Numbered from the stretch's first letter, positions 25,527 to 34,082 are shown. The stretch: DNA of 64,000 nucleotides from Nocardia farcinica (GCF_001182745.1 NZ_LN868938.1:992001-1056000); one strand, 5' to 3'. The notes: generated by a model not told the origin, from the sequence alone. A program made the numbers and translations.

Positions 25527-26323
25527 TGTTCGTCCTTTCCGCCGAGCACGGCGGTGACGCTGCCGAGCCCGCTGATCGTCGCCACCACGGCGTCCCCCGG
25601 CGCCACCGGGTAGGCGCGGGTCATCGATCCCGGCAGTACCACGTGCCCGGGCTCGAGCGTCACCCCGAGCGGGCCGACCGTGTTGGCCAGCCACACCAGG
25701 GCGTTGAGCGGTGTGCCCAGCACGGCGCCGCCCGCGCCGGTGGCGGTGAGCTCGCCGTTGATGTGCAGGGTGCAGCCGAGCAGCCGCAGATCCAGCTCCG
25801 CGAGTGGCACCGGCCGGCTGCCCAGGATCACCCCGCCGGAGGAGGCGTTGTCGGCGATGGTGTCGAAGATGCCGATGCGCCAGTCCTTGATCCGGGAGTC
25901 GACGATCTCGAGCGCGGGCAGCACGAAATCGACCGCCCGCGCCGCCTCGGCCGCGGTCACCCCGGGGCCGGTCAGCGGGCGGCCCAGCACGAAGGCCACT
26001 TCGGGTTCGATGCGGGGTTGCAGGAACCGCCGGGCCGGGATCGGCTGGTGCTCGAGATGGAACATGCTCGCGGTGAGGTGACCGAAATCGGGTTGGTCCA
26101 CGCCCATCTGACGCTGGATCGCCCGCGAGGCCAGGCCCACCTTGTGGCCCCTGACCACGTCACCGGCCAGCGTCCACTGTTCGACCTGCCGCTGTTGGAT
26201 GCGGTAGGCCAGCTCGATCGACGCGTCCGGATGCTCCGGTGTCAACGGGTCGATCGGCTGGCCCGTGCGGTACACCTCGAGCAGCCGGTCGGCCGCCTTC
26301 CGCGCGGTGGTTTCGGATTCCAT
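25523..26323 (-). CDS. dmpE: 2-Hydroxypenta-2,4-dienoate hydratase
   Basis: 266 residues from ATG 26323. Same fold as the decarboxylase it overlaps, with which it shares about 40% of visible positions. GHKVGLASRAIQRQMGVDQPDFGHL matches the MhpD/DmpE hydratases, in which VDQPDFG is characteristic. RIEPEVAFVLGRPL holds the metal-binding Glu pair. It adds water to 2-hydroxypenta-2,4-dienoate to give 4-hydroxy-2-oxovalerate for the DmpG aldolase. It begins 31 bases after the iclR stop. Confidence 0.87.
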   Translation of the reverse strand: MESETTARKAADRLLEVYRTGQPIDPLTPEHPDASIELAYRIQQRQVEQWTLAGDVVRGHKVGLASRAIQRQMGVDQPDFGHLTASMFHLEHQPIPARRFLQPRIEPEVAFVLGRPLTGPGVTAAEAARAVDFVLPALEIVDSRIKDWRIGIFDTIADNASSGGVILGSRPVPLAELDLRLLGCTLHINGELTATGAGGAVLGTPLNALVWLANTVGPLGVTLEPGHVVLPGSMTRAYPVAPGDAVVATISGLGSVTAVLGGKDEQ

Positions 26324-26354
26324 CGGCACCTCTGTTCTCGCTCGGGACGTGGGG

Positions 26355-27176
26355 TCAGCCGGCCCGCCGGACCGGCGCGAACCCGGCGGCCGGGTCGTCG
26401 CGCAGGGCCAGCGGGCCGCGGTCGTGGGCGTCGGCGATGGCGCGGGTGATCTCGTGGGCGGCGCCGACGACACCGCGCTCGAGCTGGGCCCGCCGTTGCG
26501 CGAAGCGGGTGGCGGGCACGCTCATGCTCACCGCCGCCACCACCGAGCCGAGATCGTCGCGCACCGGCGCGGCGACGCAGTGCACTTCGCTCACCGTCTC
26601 GCCCAGGTCGACGGCCAGCCCGGCCGTGCGCACCCCGGCGAGGGTGTCGGTGAGTGCCTGCGGATGGGTCACGGTCGCCGGAGTCAGCCGCCGCAGCGGG
26701 CGCATCGCGAGATAGCGGCGCAGTTCGATCTCGTCGAGCTGGGCGAGCAGCACCTTGCCGACGGCCGTCGAATGCGCGTCGAGCCGGGTGCCCACGCGCG
26801 CGCCCTGCACGGTGATGTTGTGGTTGCCGAGGATCTTGTCCACGTAGAGCACGTTCCAGCGGTCCATCACCGCCAGATGCGTTGTCTCGCCGTGTTGTTC
26901 GACGAGGCGCTCGAGGACCGGCGCCGCGCACGAGCGGACGTCGACGGTGCTGCGCAGGGTCTCACCCAACTCCACCACCCGCCACCCCAGCCGGTACCGG
27001 CCGCGCGTGCGGCACTGCAACAGGCCGGTGTCGACCAGGCTCGACAGCAGTGCGTGCGCGCTCGACCGCGGCACCTCGATGGCGGCGGCGACCTCCGAGA
27101 CTCCCCATTCCGGCTGCTGCGCCGTGAACAGGTCGAGCACCGGTCCGATCTTCTGCACCGTCTGCAGCGTCGCCAC
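26355..27176 (-). CDS. IclR-family regulator of the lower meta-cleavage operon
   Basis: 273 residues from GTG 27176 (GGAAAGGAC upstream). N-terminal winged helix (VSEVAAAIEVPRSSAHALLSSL) and C-terminal IclR effector domain (LDAHSTAVGKVLLAQL and VAAPVRDDLGSVVAAVSMSV). It is first in the minus-strand transcript iclR-dmpE-dmpH-dmpI, so it should control its own operon. The palindrome at 20888-20904 may bring dmpF and the dioxygenase gene under it. The likely effector is a pathway aromatic or ring-cleavage product. Confidence 0.87.
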   Translation of the reverse strand: MATLQTVQKIGPVLDLFTAQQPEWGVSEVAAAIEVPRSSAHALLSSLVDTGLLQCRTRGRYRLGWRVVELGETLRSTVDVRSCAAPVLERLVEQHGETTHLAVMDRWNVLYVDKILGNHNITVQGARVGTRLDAHSTAVGKVLLAQLDEIELRRYLAMRPLRRLTPATVTHPQALTDTLAGVRTAGLAVDLGETVSEVHCVAAPVRDDLGSVVAAVSMSVPATRFAQRRAQLERGVVGAAHEITRAIADAHDRGPLALRDDPAAGFAPVRRAG

Positions 27177-27239
27177 GTCGGGTCCGTCCTTTCCGCGATC
27201 ACCACCGGGCCGTGGCGTCCGCCTGCGGCCCTTGTGATC

Positions 27240-27258
27240 GGGAACACTAGGAGTTCCC
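27240..27258. promoter_or_regulatory. Palindrome upstream of iclR containing the island motif
   Basis: GGGAAC (27240-27245) and GTTCCC (27253-27258) flank seven bases, 64 bases upstream of iclR. The left part, GGAACACTAGG, is the same 11-mer seen in reverse in both AraC upstream elements. It may be the iclR promoter/operator. Confidence 0.45.
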
Positions 27259-27465
27259 GCGCGGGCGGGACATGGCTGACAACGCACGGAACCATGACTG
27301 TCCGCGCATCGGCGGCGGCCCGGAGTGCAGGCGGTTAGTTTTCGGCCCGGTTGCCGTGGGCCGGTGGTCCTCGGACTCGCGGGCCGTTCGTCCCTGGTAG
27401 GACGGACCGATCGGGGGCATGCTCAGGGGGACGGAGGCGGTTGCCGAATGGGAAAGGAAGCCGAG

Positions 27466-28362
27466 ATGAGTGCAGACAGTGTTCCCGGGGAGCGGCCCGG
27501 CGCGCCGATCGTGGTCGCCGTCGACGGATCGCCGAGCTCGCATCAGGCCGCGGAGTGGGGCGCGGTGGCCGCGAGCTTGCACGATGTGCCGTTGCACCTG
27601 ATCGCCTCGGTGGCCGTGATCGGCGGGTTCGCGCCCGCCATGAGCGTGCCGCAGGCCGAGCTGACCTGGATGCGCGACGACGGTGAGCGCATCGTCGCCG
27701 AGGCGGCGCAGGTGGCGCGGGAGGCGGTGCGGGAATCGGCGGTGCCGATCACCACCGAGGTGACGATGGATCTCATCATCCCGACCCTGCTGGACCGGTC
27801 GAAGTCGGCGCGGACCGTGGTGGTGGGCAGCCGCGGGCTGGGCGCGTTCCAGCGCGGGCTGCTCGGCTCGGTGAGCACGGCGGTGGTGCGGCACGCGCAC
27901 TGTCCGGTGACGGTCATCCACGAGCGCTCGGCCACCGATTCGGTCTCGCTCGGCAAGCCGGTGCTGGTGGGTGTCGACGGCAGCGAATGCAGTGTCGCCG
28001 CGGTGCAGTACGCCTTCGCCGAGGCGGCGCGCCGCAAGGTGGATCTGGTCGCGCTGCATTCCTGGAGCGACGCGAGCACCATCGCGCTGCCCGCGAACTG
28101 GGACGACGTCGCCGAGGAGGAGCGCGCCGTGCTGGCCGAGCGGCTGGCCGGGTTCGCCGAGCAGTACCCCGACGTGCAGGTCCGCCGGATCGTGGTGCCC
28201 GACCGCCCGGTGCGCGCACTGCTCGACGCCTCCGCCGATGCCCAGCTGGTGGTGGTCGGCAGCCGGGGCCGGGGTGGTTTCACCGGGATGCTGCTCGGCT
28301 CGACGAGCAATGCGCTGTTGCATGTGGTGGAGTGCCCGATCACCGTGATCCGCCATCGCTGA
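27466..28362 (+). CDS. Universal stress protein with two USP domains
   Basis: 298 residues from ATG 27466, AAGGAAG upstream. Two tandem USP domains, about 12-150 and 160-298; each starts with a VVAVDGS / LVGVDGSE strand and ends with the ATP-binding pattern G-x2-G-x9-G-S/T (GSRGLGAFQRGLLGSVS; GSRGRGGFTGMLLGST). Such double-domain proteins are hypoxia or dormancy proteins in mycobacteria. A second one is encoded at 37312-38166. Confidence 0.9.
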   Translation: MSADSVPGERPGAPIVVAVDGSPSSHQAAEWGAVAASLHDVPLHLIASVAVIGGFAPAMSVPQAELTWMRDDGERIVAEAAQVAREAVRESAVPITTEVTMDLIIPTLLDRSKSARTVVVGSRGLGAFQRGLLGSVSTAVVRHAHCPVTVIHERSATDSVSLGKPVLVGVDGSECSVAAVQYAFAEAARRKVDLVALHSWSDASTIALPANWDDVAEEERAVLAERLAGFAEQYPDVQVRRIVVPDRPVRALLDASADAQLVVVGSRGRGGFTGMLLGSTSNALLHVVECPITVIRHR

Positions 28363-28401
28363 CTTGTCTACTTGTCTGCGGAGTTGCTACAGTTCGCCGT
28401 G

Positions 28402-28449
28402 ATGACGAACTACGCGCTTCTCCTGCTTCACCGCCACGGCGGGGTCTGA
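28402..28449 (+). CDS. Leucine leader peptide of leuA
   Basis: A 15-codon ORF, MTNYALLLLHRHGGV, with four successive Leu codons (CTT CTC CTG CTT), 73 bases before leuA. Its 3' end overlaps the left arm of a perfect 11-bp inverted repeat. This is the arrangement of leucine-responsive attenuation: ribosome stalling at the Leu codons would change hairpin formation. It has no strong ribosome site, which is common for leaderless actinobacterial leader peptides. Confidence 0.75.
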   Translation: MTNYALLLLHRHGGV

Positions 28450-28470
28450 TCGACCGGCCCCCCGCCGTGG
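28434..28470 (+). promoter_or_regulatory. Attenuator-like hairpin of leuA
   Basis: Arms 28434-28444 (CCACGGCGGGG) and 28460-28470 form a perfect 11-bp stem. The left arm overlaps the last codons of the leader peptide, so translation speed through the Leu run decides whether it can fold. No long U-run follows; it could also mask the leuA ribosome site region by pairing alternatives. Confidence 0.6.
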
Positions 28471-28521
28471 CTGTGGGGTGTGCGCCGGTCGAACCGCCGA
28501 CCGTCAGGAAGCAGGAGAAGC

Positions 28522-30264
28522 ATGTCCGCCACCGCGTTTCCCACCCTCTCCACGCCCGCCGGGGAGATCCCCGCGACCGCGCCCGCCTGGAATCGCCAGC
28601 GACGCTCGCAGATGCCATCGCACCGCTACCGCGATGTCCACTCCCGTGTCGAGGTACCGCTGACCGACCGGCAGTGGCCCACCCGCCGGTTGACCGAGGC
28701 GCCGCTGTGGGTGCCGGTCGATCTGCGCGACGGCAACCAGGCACTCGCCGAGCCGATGGACCCCGCCCGCAAGCGGCGATTCTTCGAACTGCTCGTCGCG
28801 ATGGGCTACAAGGAAATCGAGGTCGGCTACCCGTCGGCCTCGCAGACCGACTTCGACTTCGTCCGCCTCCTCGCCGACACCGACCTCGCCCCGGACGACG
28901 TCACCGTCGTCGTCTTCACCCCGGCCCGGCGCGACCTGATCGAGCGCACGGTCGAGTCCATCCGCGGCATCACCAATCCGGTGGTGGTGCACATGTACAC
29001 CGCGACCGCACCCACCTGGCGCGAGGTCGTGCTCGGCCACGACCGCGCCGCACTGCGCGCGCTGATCCTCGACGGCGGCCGCGAGGTGCTGCGCTGCGCG
29101 GGCGACCTGCCCACTGTGCGTTTCGAGTTCTCGCCGGAGGTCTTCAATCTCACCGAACCGGATTTCGTGCTGGAGATCTGCGACGCGATGACCGAGCTGT
29201 GGCAGGCCACCCCGCAGCGTCCGGTGATCCTGAACCTGCCCGCCACCGTCGAGGTCGCCACCCCCAACGTCTACGCCGACCAGATCGAATACATGCACCG
29301 CAACCTCGCCCGCCGCGACAGCGTCATCCTCTCGGTGCACCCGCACAACGACCGCGGCACCGGCATCGCGTGCGCGGAACTCGCGGTGCTCGCCGGCGCA
29401 CAACGGGTGGAGGGCTGCGTGTTCGGCAACGGCGAGCGCACCGGCAACGTCGACATCGCCACCCTGGCGCTGAACCTGCACGCCCAGGGCGTCGACCCGA
29501 TGATCGACTTCTCTGACATCGACGAGATCCGCCGCACCGTCGAATACTGCAACCGCATCGAAATCCACGCCAGGCACCCCTATGTCGGCGACCTGGTGCA
29601 CACCGCGTTCAGCGGCACCCACCAGGACGCCATCAAGAAGGGACTGGCCGAGCATCGGGCGCGAGCGGCCGCCCGCGGTGTTCCCGAACGCGAGATCGAC
29701 TGGCGGGTACCGTATCTGCCGATCGACCCGGCCGACATCGGGCGCAGCTACGACGCGGTGATCCGGGTCAACTCCCAGTCCGGCAAGGGCGGGATCGCCT
29801 ACCTGCTGGAGTCGGAATACGGCACGGTGCTGCCGCGGCGGTTGCAGATCGATTTCGCCCGCCACGTCCAGCAGCACACCGACGACACCGGGCGGGAGGT
29901 GACGGCGGCGGAACTGTGGTCGCTGTTCAGCGCGGTGTACCTGCGCGAGGGGGAAGCGGATGCGCCGGAGGACCATCCGGGCAATCGGCTCGGCATCGAC
30001 GGGGTGGTCGCCTCCGGGGCGAGCGCGGCGGAGCTGGGCGCGGCACTGCGGCGGCACGGCGTCGAGCTCGAGGTACTCGCCGTGCACCACACCACCGTGA
30101 CGGGCGAGCCGCTGGCGTTGGTCGAATATCGCGACGGCGCGGGCGTGCGATGGTCGGCGGGCCGCGGCCGCACGGCGGGCGAGGCGGTGGGGAACGCCGT
30201 GGCGGCCGCGGTGGGCCCGGCCACCGCACCGGCGCGCGCCGTCGCCGAGGTCCGGCCGGGCTGA
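28522..30264 (+). CDS. leuA: 2-Isopropylmalate synthase
   Basis: 580 residues from ATG 28522 (AGGAG six bases upstream), the long actinobacterial LeuA type. HMGL-like catalytic domain about 60-345: [10 protein letters not shown] (metal Asp and catalytic Arg), [12 protein letters not shown] and [14 protein letters not shown] (metal His/Asn). The C-terminal LeuA dimer/allosteric domain (about 440-570) contains [13 protein letters not shown] and [14 protein letters not shown], which binds leucine for feedback inhibition. It makes 2-isopropylmalate from acetyl-CoA and 2-oxoisovalerate. It stands alone behind its own leader. Confidence 0.95.
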   Translation: MSATAFPTLSTPAGEIPATAPAWNRQRRSQMPSHRYRDVHSRVEVPLTDRQWPTRRLTEAPLWVPVDLRDGNQALAEPMDPARKRRFFELLVAMGYKEIEVGYPSASQTDFDFVRLLADTDLAPDDVTVVVFTPARRDLIERTVESIRGITNPVVVHMYTATAPTWREVVLGHDRAALRALILDGGREVLRCAGDLPTVRFEFSPEVFNLTEPDFVLEICDAMTELWQATPQRPVILNLPATVEVATPNVYADQIEYMHRNLARRDSVILSVHPHNDRGTGIACAELAVLAGAQRVEGCVFGNGERTGNVDIATLALNLHAQGVDPMIDFSDIDEIRRTVEYCNRIEIHARHPYVGDLVHTAFSGTHQDAIKKGLAEHRARAAARGVPEREIDWRVPYLPIDPADIGRSYDAVIRVNSQSGKGGIAYLLESEYGTVLPRRLQIDFARHVQQHTDDTGREVTAAELWSLFSAVYLREGEADAPEDHPGNRLGIDGVVASGASAAELGAALRRHGVELEVLAVHHTTVTGEPLALVEYRDGAGVRWSAGRGRTAGEAVGNAVAAAVGPATAPARAVAEVRPG

Positions 30265-30331
30265 GGCGCTGCCGCGCTCCGCGGGCCGGGACGGGCCCCG
30301 GCCGAGGGCGCGGTACCGGCCGCGGCGATCC

Positions 30332-30865
30332 TCACTGCCCGCGGCCGCCCGGCTCGTGATGCGCCACGACGAGGACGCTGGTTTCGGCCGCGCCGCGGCG
30401 CCGGATCCGGTGTGGCACCGCGGCGTCGAAGTAAGCGCTGTCACCGGCGGCGAGAACCGTCACCTGCTCGCCGTGGTGCAGCTCGGCCTCCCCGGTCAGG
30501 ACGTAGACGAACTCCTGGCCGGGGTGTTCGGCGTGCACGTAGTCCTCGGTGTCGTCGTGCGGGCGCAGCACGAACGGCGTCATGGACTTGCCGAGCATGG
30601 CCGTGGCGAGCGTACGGTAGCCGGGGCCGCCGGTGTCGTCGGCGGCGCGGTCGATCACCAGGGAGCGGGATGCGCCGTCGGTGGCGAACAGCTGCCCCAC
30701 ATCGACCCCGAGTGCCTTTGCGATCTTCAGCGCGACCGCGATCGAGGGGTTGCTCTGCTCCCGCTCGATCTTGGACAGGTAGCTCTTGGTGAGCCCGGTC
30801 TGCGCCGCGACCTCCTCCAGGGTCAGTCCGCGCTGCCTGCGCACCGCCCGTACCAGCGAAGACAC
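30332..30865 (-). CDS. XRE-family regulator with C-terminal cupin
   Basis: 177 residues from GTG 30865 (CAGGAGGG upstream). HTH_3 domain at 1-60 (GLTLEEVAAQTGLTKSYLSKIEREQSNPSI) and cupin_2 domain at about 100-170 (HPGQEFVYVLTGEAELHHGEQ, AYFDAAVPHRIRRRG). This architecture senses a small metabolite and usually represses an adjacent catabolic operon. It is downstream of, and in line with, the class II aldolase and DHDPS-like genes. The 25-bp palindrome at 32708-32732 is its likely operator, with a similar half-site in the 101-base gap before this gene. Confidence 0.88.
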   Translation of the reverse strand: MSSLVRAVRRQRGLTLEEVAAQTGLTKSYLSKIEREQSNPSIAVALKIAKALGVDVGQLFATDGASRSLVIDRAADDTGGPGYRTLATAMLGKSMTPFVLRPHDDTEDYVHAEHPGQEFVYVLTGEAELHHGEQVTVLAAGDSAYFDAAVPHRIRRRGAAETSVLVVAHHEPGGRGQ

Positions 30866-30966
30866 CGTCCCTCCTGTCTGCGGCGTCCGGACACTTGGTA
30901 GCACTATACGACACCGCACGCGCGGCGCCGTGGCGCGAGGGGAACGCCACGGCGCCGCGCTCGACC

Positions 30967-31869
30967 TCAGTGCGCGATGCCGGTCGCGCCGAGGCCGGCG
31001 AGCATGTCGCGCAACCGGTTCCGGTCCGCCTCCACGAGCGGAAGCAGCGGCGGTCGGGGGTCGCCGGTGGCCTCGCCCAACAGGTCGAGGCCGGCCTTGA
31101 CGGTGGTGGGCAGGCCACCCGCCACGATGAATCGCAGCAGAGGTCCGAGATCGCGGTAGTGCGCGGCCGCGGCCTCGTGGTCGCCTTCGCGCACCGCCGC
31201 ATACAGGTCGAGGCAGCTGCGTGGCGCCAGACAGGCGGCCGCGGTGCACCACCCGGTGGCACCGTTGACCAAGGCGTCCAGCACGAGTGGGTTGCTGCCG
31301 TTGTAGTAGGGCAGTTCGCCCTCGCTCAGCTCGCGGATCGCGAGCATGCGGCCGAGATCGCCGGTCGATTCCTTGACCATGGTGAGGTTGTCGATGTCGC
31401 GGAACATCGACACCAGCAGTTCCGGGCTCATGTCGATGCCGCTGGTGGCGGGATTGTTGTAGGCCATCAGCGGCAGGCCGATCGCGTCGGCGACGCTGCG
31501 GTAGTGCTGCACGACTTCGCGGTCGGACAGTTTCCAATAGGACACCGGCACTACCATCACCGCATCGGCCCCCGCGCGTTCGGCGTACTGTGCGCGGCGG
31601 ATCGTGGTGGCGGTGGTGAGGTCGGAGGCGCCGACGACGACGGGGACGCGCCCCCCGACGGCGGCCACGGTCGTGTCGACGACCAGGTCGTACTCCCGCT
31701 CGGTGAGATAGGCCGCTTCGCCGGTGCTGCCCAGCGGTGCGATCGCGTGGACGCCCGCGGCGACCAGTCGCTCGACGAGCGCGGTCAGCGCGGCGGTGTC
31801 GACGGTGGTGGTGTCGCCGGGAGCGAACGGGGTCACCGGGTAGGCGATGATGCCGTGGATGGTGGACAT
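30967..31869 (-). CDS. Dihydrodipicolinate synthase-family lyase/aldolase
   Basis: 300 residues, N-acetylneuraminate lyase/DHDPS TIM barrel. The Schiff-base Lys is in TMVKESTGD, the catalytic Tyr in LMAYNNPATSG, and PLGSTGEAAYLT is the GxxGE-type substrate loop. It is probably not the biosynthetic DapA, because it lies between a class II aldolase and an XRE-cupin regulator; a pyruvate-dependent aldolase or hydratase of a catabolic route is likelier. AGGAG precedes the ATG; the upstream gene ends 18 bases away. Confidence 0.87.
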   Translation of the reverse strand: MSTIHGIIAYPVTPFAPGDTTTVDTAALTALVERLVAAGVHAIAPLGSTGEAAYLTEREYDLVVDTTVAAVGGRVPVVVGASDLTTATTIRRAQYAERAGADAVMVVPVSYWKLSDREVVQHYRSVADAIGLPLMAYNNPATSGIDMSPELLVSMFRDIDNLTMVKESTGDLGRMLAIRELSEGELPYYNGSNPLVLDALVNGATGWCTAAACLAPRSCLDLYAAVREGDHEAAAAHYRDLGPLLRFIVAGGLPTTVKAGLDLLGEATGDPRPPLLPLVEADRNRLRDMLAGLGATGIAH

Positions 31870-31887
31870 GGGTGCTCCTGTTCGGGG

Positions 31888-32673
31888 TCAGCCGCTGATC
31901 GCGTCGGGGTGCCGGACCAGCGCGCGGCGCGCGTAGTAGGCGAAGTTGGCTTGGCTGCGCCGGGGCGTGAGAGTCCAGTCGTGGGCTTCGCGGGCGAGCC
32001 GGTCGGGCAGCGGCGCGATCGTCCCGGCGGCCATCGCGGCCAGTTGCAGCGCGGCCGCCCGTTCGATCAGCACGGCCAGTGAGCACGCCTCCTCGATACT
32101 GGCCCCGGCGACCACGTGGCCGTGGTGGGCGAGCAGCACGGCCTTCTTGTCGCCGAGCGCGGCGGTGATGATCTCGCCCTCCTCGTTGCCGACCGGAACG
32201 CCGGGCCAGTCGGGTAGGAACGCGCAGTCGTCGTAGAGCGGGGCGATGTCCATCTGCGAGACCACGAGGGGGACCTCGAGCATGGACAACGCCGCCACGT
32301 GGAACGGGTGGGTGTGCACGATGCACCGGACATCGGGCCGGGCACGGTAGATCCAGCTGTGGAAACGGTTGGCCGGGTTGGCCATCCCGCTGCCCTCCAG
32401 TACCTGGAGATCCTCGTCGACCAGCAGCAAATTCGCGTCGGTGATCTCGTCGAATCCGAGACCGAGCCGCTGGGTGTAGTAGGTGCCCGGCTGCTCGGCA
32501 CGCGCGGTGATCTGCCCGGCGAGGCCGGAATCGTGCCCCGCGTCGTAGAGCGCGCGGCAGGTCAGCGCCAGCTTCTGCCGGGTCGTCCATTCCGACGCGC
32601 CGAACTGCGTCGCCATGTCCTGTTTCGCCCGTTCCATGAGCACGGTCTTGGAGTCGTTCATCGTCTCGGCCAT
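31888..32673 (-). CDS. Class II aldolase/adducin family protein
   Basis: 261 residues from ATG 32673, with GGAGTTTCC upstream. The L-fuculose-phosphate aldolase fold is shown by SGLAGQITAR near residue 50, the Zn-binding HTHPFH (about 105-110) and LLAHHGHVV (about 180). Members act as sugar aldolases, decarboxylases or demethylases; substrate unknown. It is first in an operon with the DHDPS-like lyase and XRE-cupin regulator, suggesting two carbon-carbon lyase steps in one route. Confidence 0.87.
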   Translation of the reverse strand: MAETMNDSKTVLMERAKQDMATQFGASEWTTRQKLALTCRALYDAGHDSGLAGQITARAEQPGTYYTQRLGLGFDEITDANLLLVDEDLQVLEGSGMANPANRFHSWIYRARPDVRCIVHTHPFHVAALSMLEVPLVVSQMDIAPLYDDCAFLPDWPGVPVGNEEGEIITAALGDKKAVLLAHHGHVVAGASIEEACSLAVLIERAAALQLAAMAAGTIAPLPDRLAREAHDWTLTPRRSQANFAYYARRALVRHPDAISG

Positions 32674-32707
32674 GGAAACTCCTTCCTTCTGTGAGACACA
32701 GAGAGAA

Positions 32708-32732
32708 CGATAGGACACAAAGTGTCATATCG
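32708..32732. promoter_or_regulatory. 25-bp palindrome upstream of the aldolase operon
   Basis: CGATAGGACAC (32708-32718), AAA, then GTGTCATATCG (32722-32732): arms match at 10 of 11 positions. It lies 35 bases upstream of the aldolase start. A related half-site, CTATACGACAC, lies near 30902-30912 upstream of the XRE-cupin gene, consistent with autoregulation. Confidence 0.6.
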
Positions 32733-32801
32733 TCAATGGGGAAGGTGCCGAGTGGTGTGTGCAGCGCCGAAGCGCGGCCTGGCCCGCCGCACGGGTGCGG
32801 G

Positions 32802-33240
32802 TCACCGTCCAGCGCGGTCGAGCAGGGTGGTGACGGCGGCCGGGATCGTGCGCGCGATGGAATCGGTGTCGGGAGTGCCGTCGTAGTCTCCGGTGATGCC
32901 GAAGCACAGCGTGCCCCGGTAGCTGAGCATGGCGATGCCCAGCCGCAAGCGCATCGCGATGGGAGCGAACGGTGCGAGGTCGTGCACGTCACTGCCGAAC
33001 AGGCGCTCCAATCGCCCCCGTGCGTTCGCCGATCGGGTGGAGACGGGGGTGAGTACCCGGATCGTGTCCGGCCGTGGTCGTTCGCCCCGCGCGAGCAGCA
33101 TCGCCCGCAACGCCGCGGTCACCGCGACCAGCGCGATGTCGTTGACCGTTCCGCCGAATTCCGCGCGCACGCGGTGGATGTCGTGGAGCCGGACACGGGC
33201 GACCGCGTAGCGGCGCTGCCGTCCGATCGGGCCGTTAACC
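32802..33240 (-). pseudogene. Wax ester synthase/diacylglycerol acyltransferase (WS/DGAT) remnant
   Basis: In one minus-strand frame the sequence runs NGPIGRQRRYAVARVRLHD..FGGTVNDIALVAVTAALRAMLLARG, which is the start of the C-terminal half of WS/DGAT enzymes. After VLTPVSTRSAN it jumps to GIAMLSYRGTLCFGITGDYD, the very C-terminal end. The N-terminal half with the HHxxxDG site and about 130 residues between these blocks are missing. The 5' side runs into a membrane-protein gene in another frame. Two deletions are the simplest explanation. Confidence 0.75.
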
Positions 33241-33898
33241 GGACCAGGAATGCGCCCGATACCGCCGCCATCGCCGCCGCCATCACCAGCCCGCCACCCC
33301 CGCCGATCAGCGCGATCAGCGCGACCGGCTGCCCGGGTTGCCACAGCGGCGTGGTGAAGGCGGTGAAGGCCGCAAGGCCCGCCAGCCACGCCGCTGCCGT
33401 CGCCGCGATCCAGCGGGCCGCCCGGTCCACCAGATCGCGCAGCACGAACCACTGTGCGGTGCCGATGGACAGCAGGATCACCACGCCGCCGAGCACCATC
33501 GTCGTCGCGGTGAGTGTCGGCGCCCAGCCCCGCAATCCGTCGGTCAGTACCAGGAGTGCGCCCACCGACCAGGCGACGAGTGCCCCGACGACGGTGGCCG
33601 CGATCCAGTTCCGGCCGCGTAACGCGGGGAGCACCGGGCGCAACGCCCTGGCCTGGAACCAGCCAAGCACCGCACCCTCGACCGCGCCCGCCGAGAGCAA
33701 TGCGACCGCTGCCACGGCGCCGGCGCGATCGGCCACCAGCGCTCCCACCACCGCGGGGACCCCGAAACCCAACAACTCGCCGAGGGTGACCAGGCCGAAC
33801 CATCGGCGCCACAGCCACTGTCGGGAGCCGGTGGTCGCGACGGCCGGATGGGGAGGGACGGCGGCCCCGGCGGCGACGGTGCGGGGGTGGGAGCTCAT
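33119..33898 (-). CDS. Multi-pass membrane protein, C-terminus replaced by deletion junction
   Basis: 259 residues from ATG 33898. Six or seven hydrophobic segments run to about residue 220 (LVTLGELLGFGVPAVVGALVA, ALLSAGAVEGAVLGWFQARAL, VGALVAWSVGALLVLTDGL and others). The last 35 residues, after AFLVRLTARS, are Ser/Thr/Arg-rich and are simply the out-of-frame reading of WS/DGAT sequence. The original 3' end was therefore probably lost when a deletion joined the two genes near 33235. The family is not recognised, and it may no longer be functional. Confidence 0.6.
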   Translation of the reverse strand: MSSHPRTVAAGAAVPPHPAVATTGSRQWLWRRWFGLVTLGELLGFGVPAVVGALVADRAGAVAAVALLSAGAVEGAVLGWFQARALRPVLPALRGRNWIAATVVGALVAWSVGALLVLTDGLRGWAPTLTATTMVLGGVVILLSIGTAQWFVLRDLVDRAARWIAATAAAWLAGLAAFTAFTTPLWQPGQPVALIALIGGGGGLVMAAAMAAVSGAFLVRLTARSDGSAATRSPVSGSTTSTACARNSAERSTTSRWSR

Positions 33899-33986
33899 GG
33901 TTTCGATGATCCTCCGCGGCCGCCGGATATGGCAGGCCCGAAAGCCACCGCGCGCATGGTCCGGTCGCTCCGACCCGTGGGCCGAT

Positions 33987-34003
33987 GTCGGGACATGCGA
34001 CTC
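33987..34003. promoter_or_regulatory. DosR-like box upstream of the flavodoxin gene
   Basis: GTCGGGACATGCGACTC resembles the DosR/DevR box core (GGGAC-N4-GNCCC) and matches a second site at 36505-36521 at 13 of 17 positions when that one is read on the minus strand. It lies 80 bases upstream of the flavodoxin ATG. Confidence 0.35.
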
Positions 34004-34082
34004 GCCGGACCGGGCCCTGTGGCCCTGCCGGGACCGGCCCGCGCGGCGGACCGTGGAGACAACGACAACGAGGGAGAATCCG

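Noticed and set aside
17370..27176. Steroid (cholesterol) ring degradation genes, because HsaE/F/G are homologous to the hydratase, aldolase and dehydrogenase
   Set aside because: No HsaA-D, Kst or Mce genes are present, and the semialdehyde dehydrogenase, 4-OT and decarboxylase define the catechol 4-oxalocrotonate branch.
27366..27378. A third DosR-like box upstream of the universal stress gene at 27466
   Set aside because: Only one half matches the two better sites; not distinguishable from chance.
30866..32992. A very long minus-strand frame that would make the XRE-cupin protein about 886 residues
   Set aside because: It overlaps two clear genes (DHDPS-like and class II aldolase) in another frame; the GTG at 30865 with AGGAGG gives a normal regulator.
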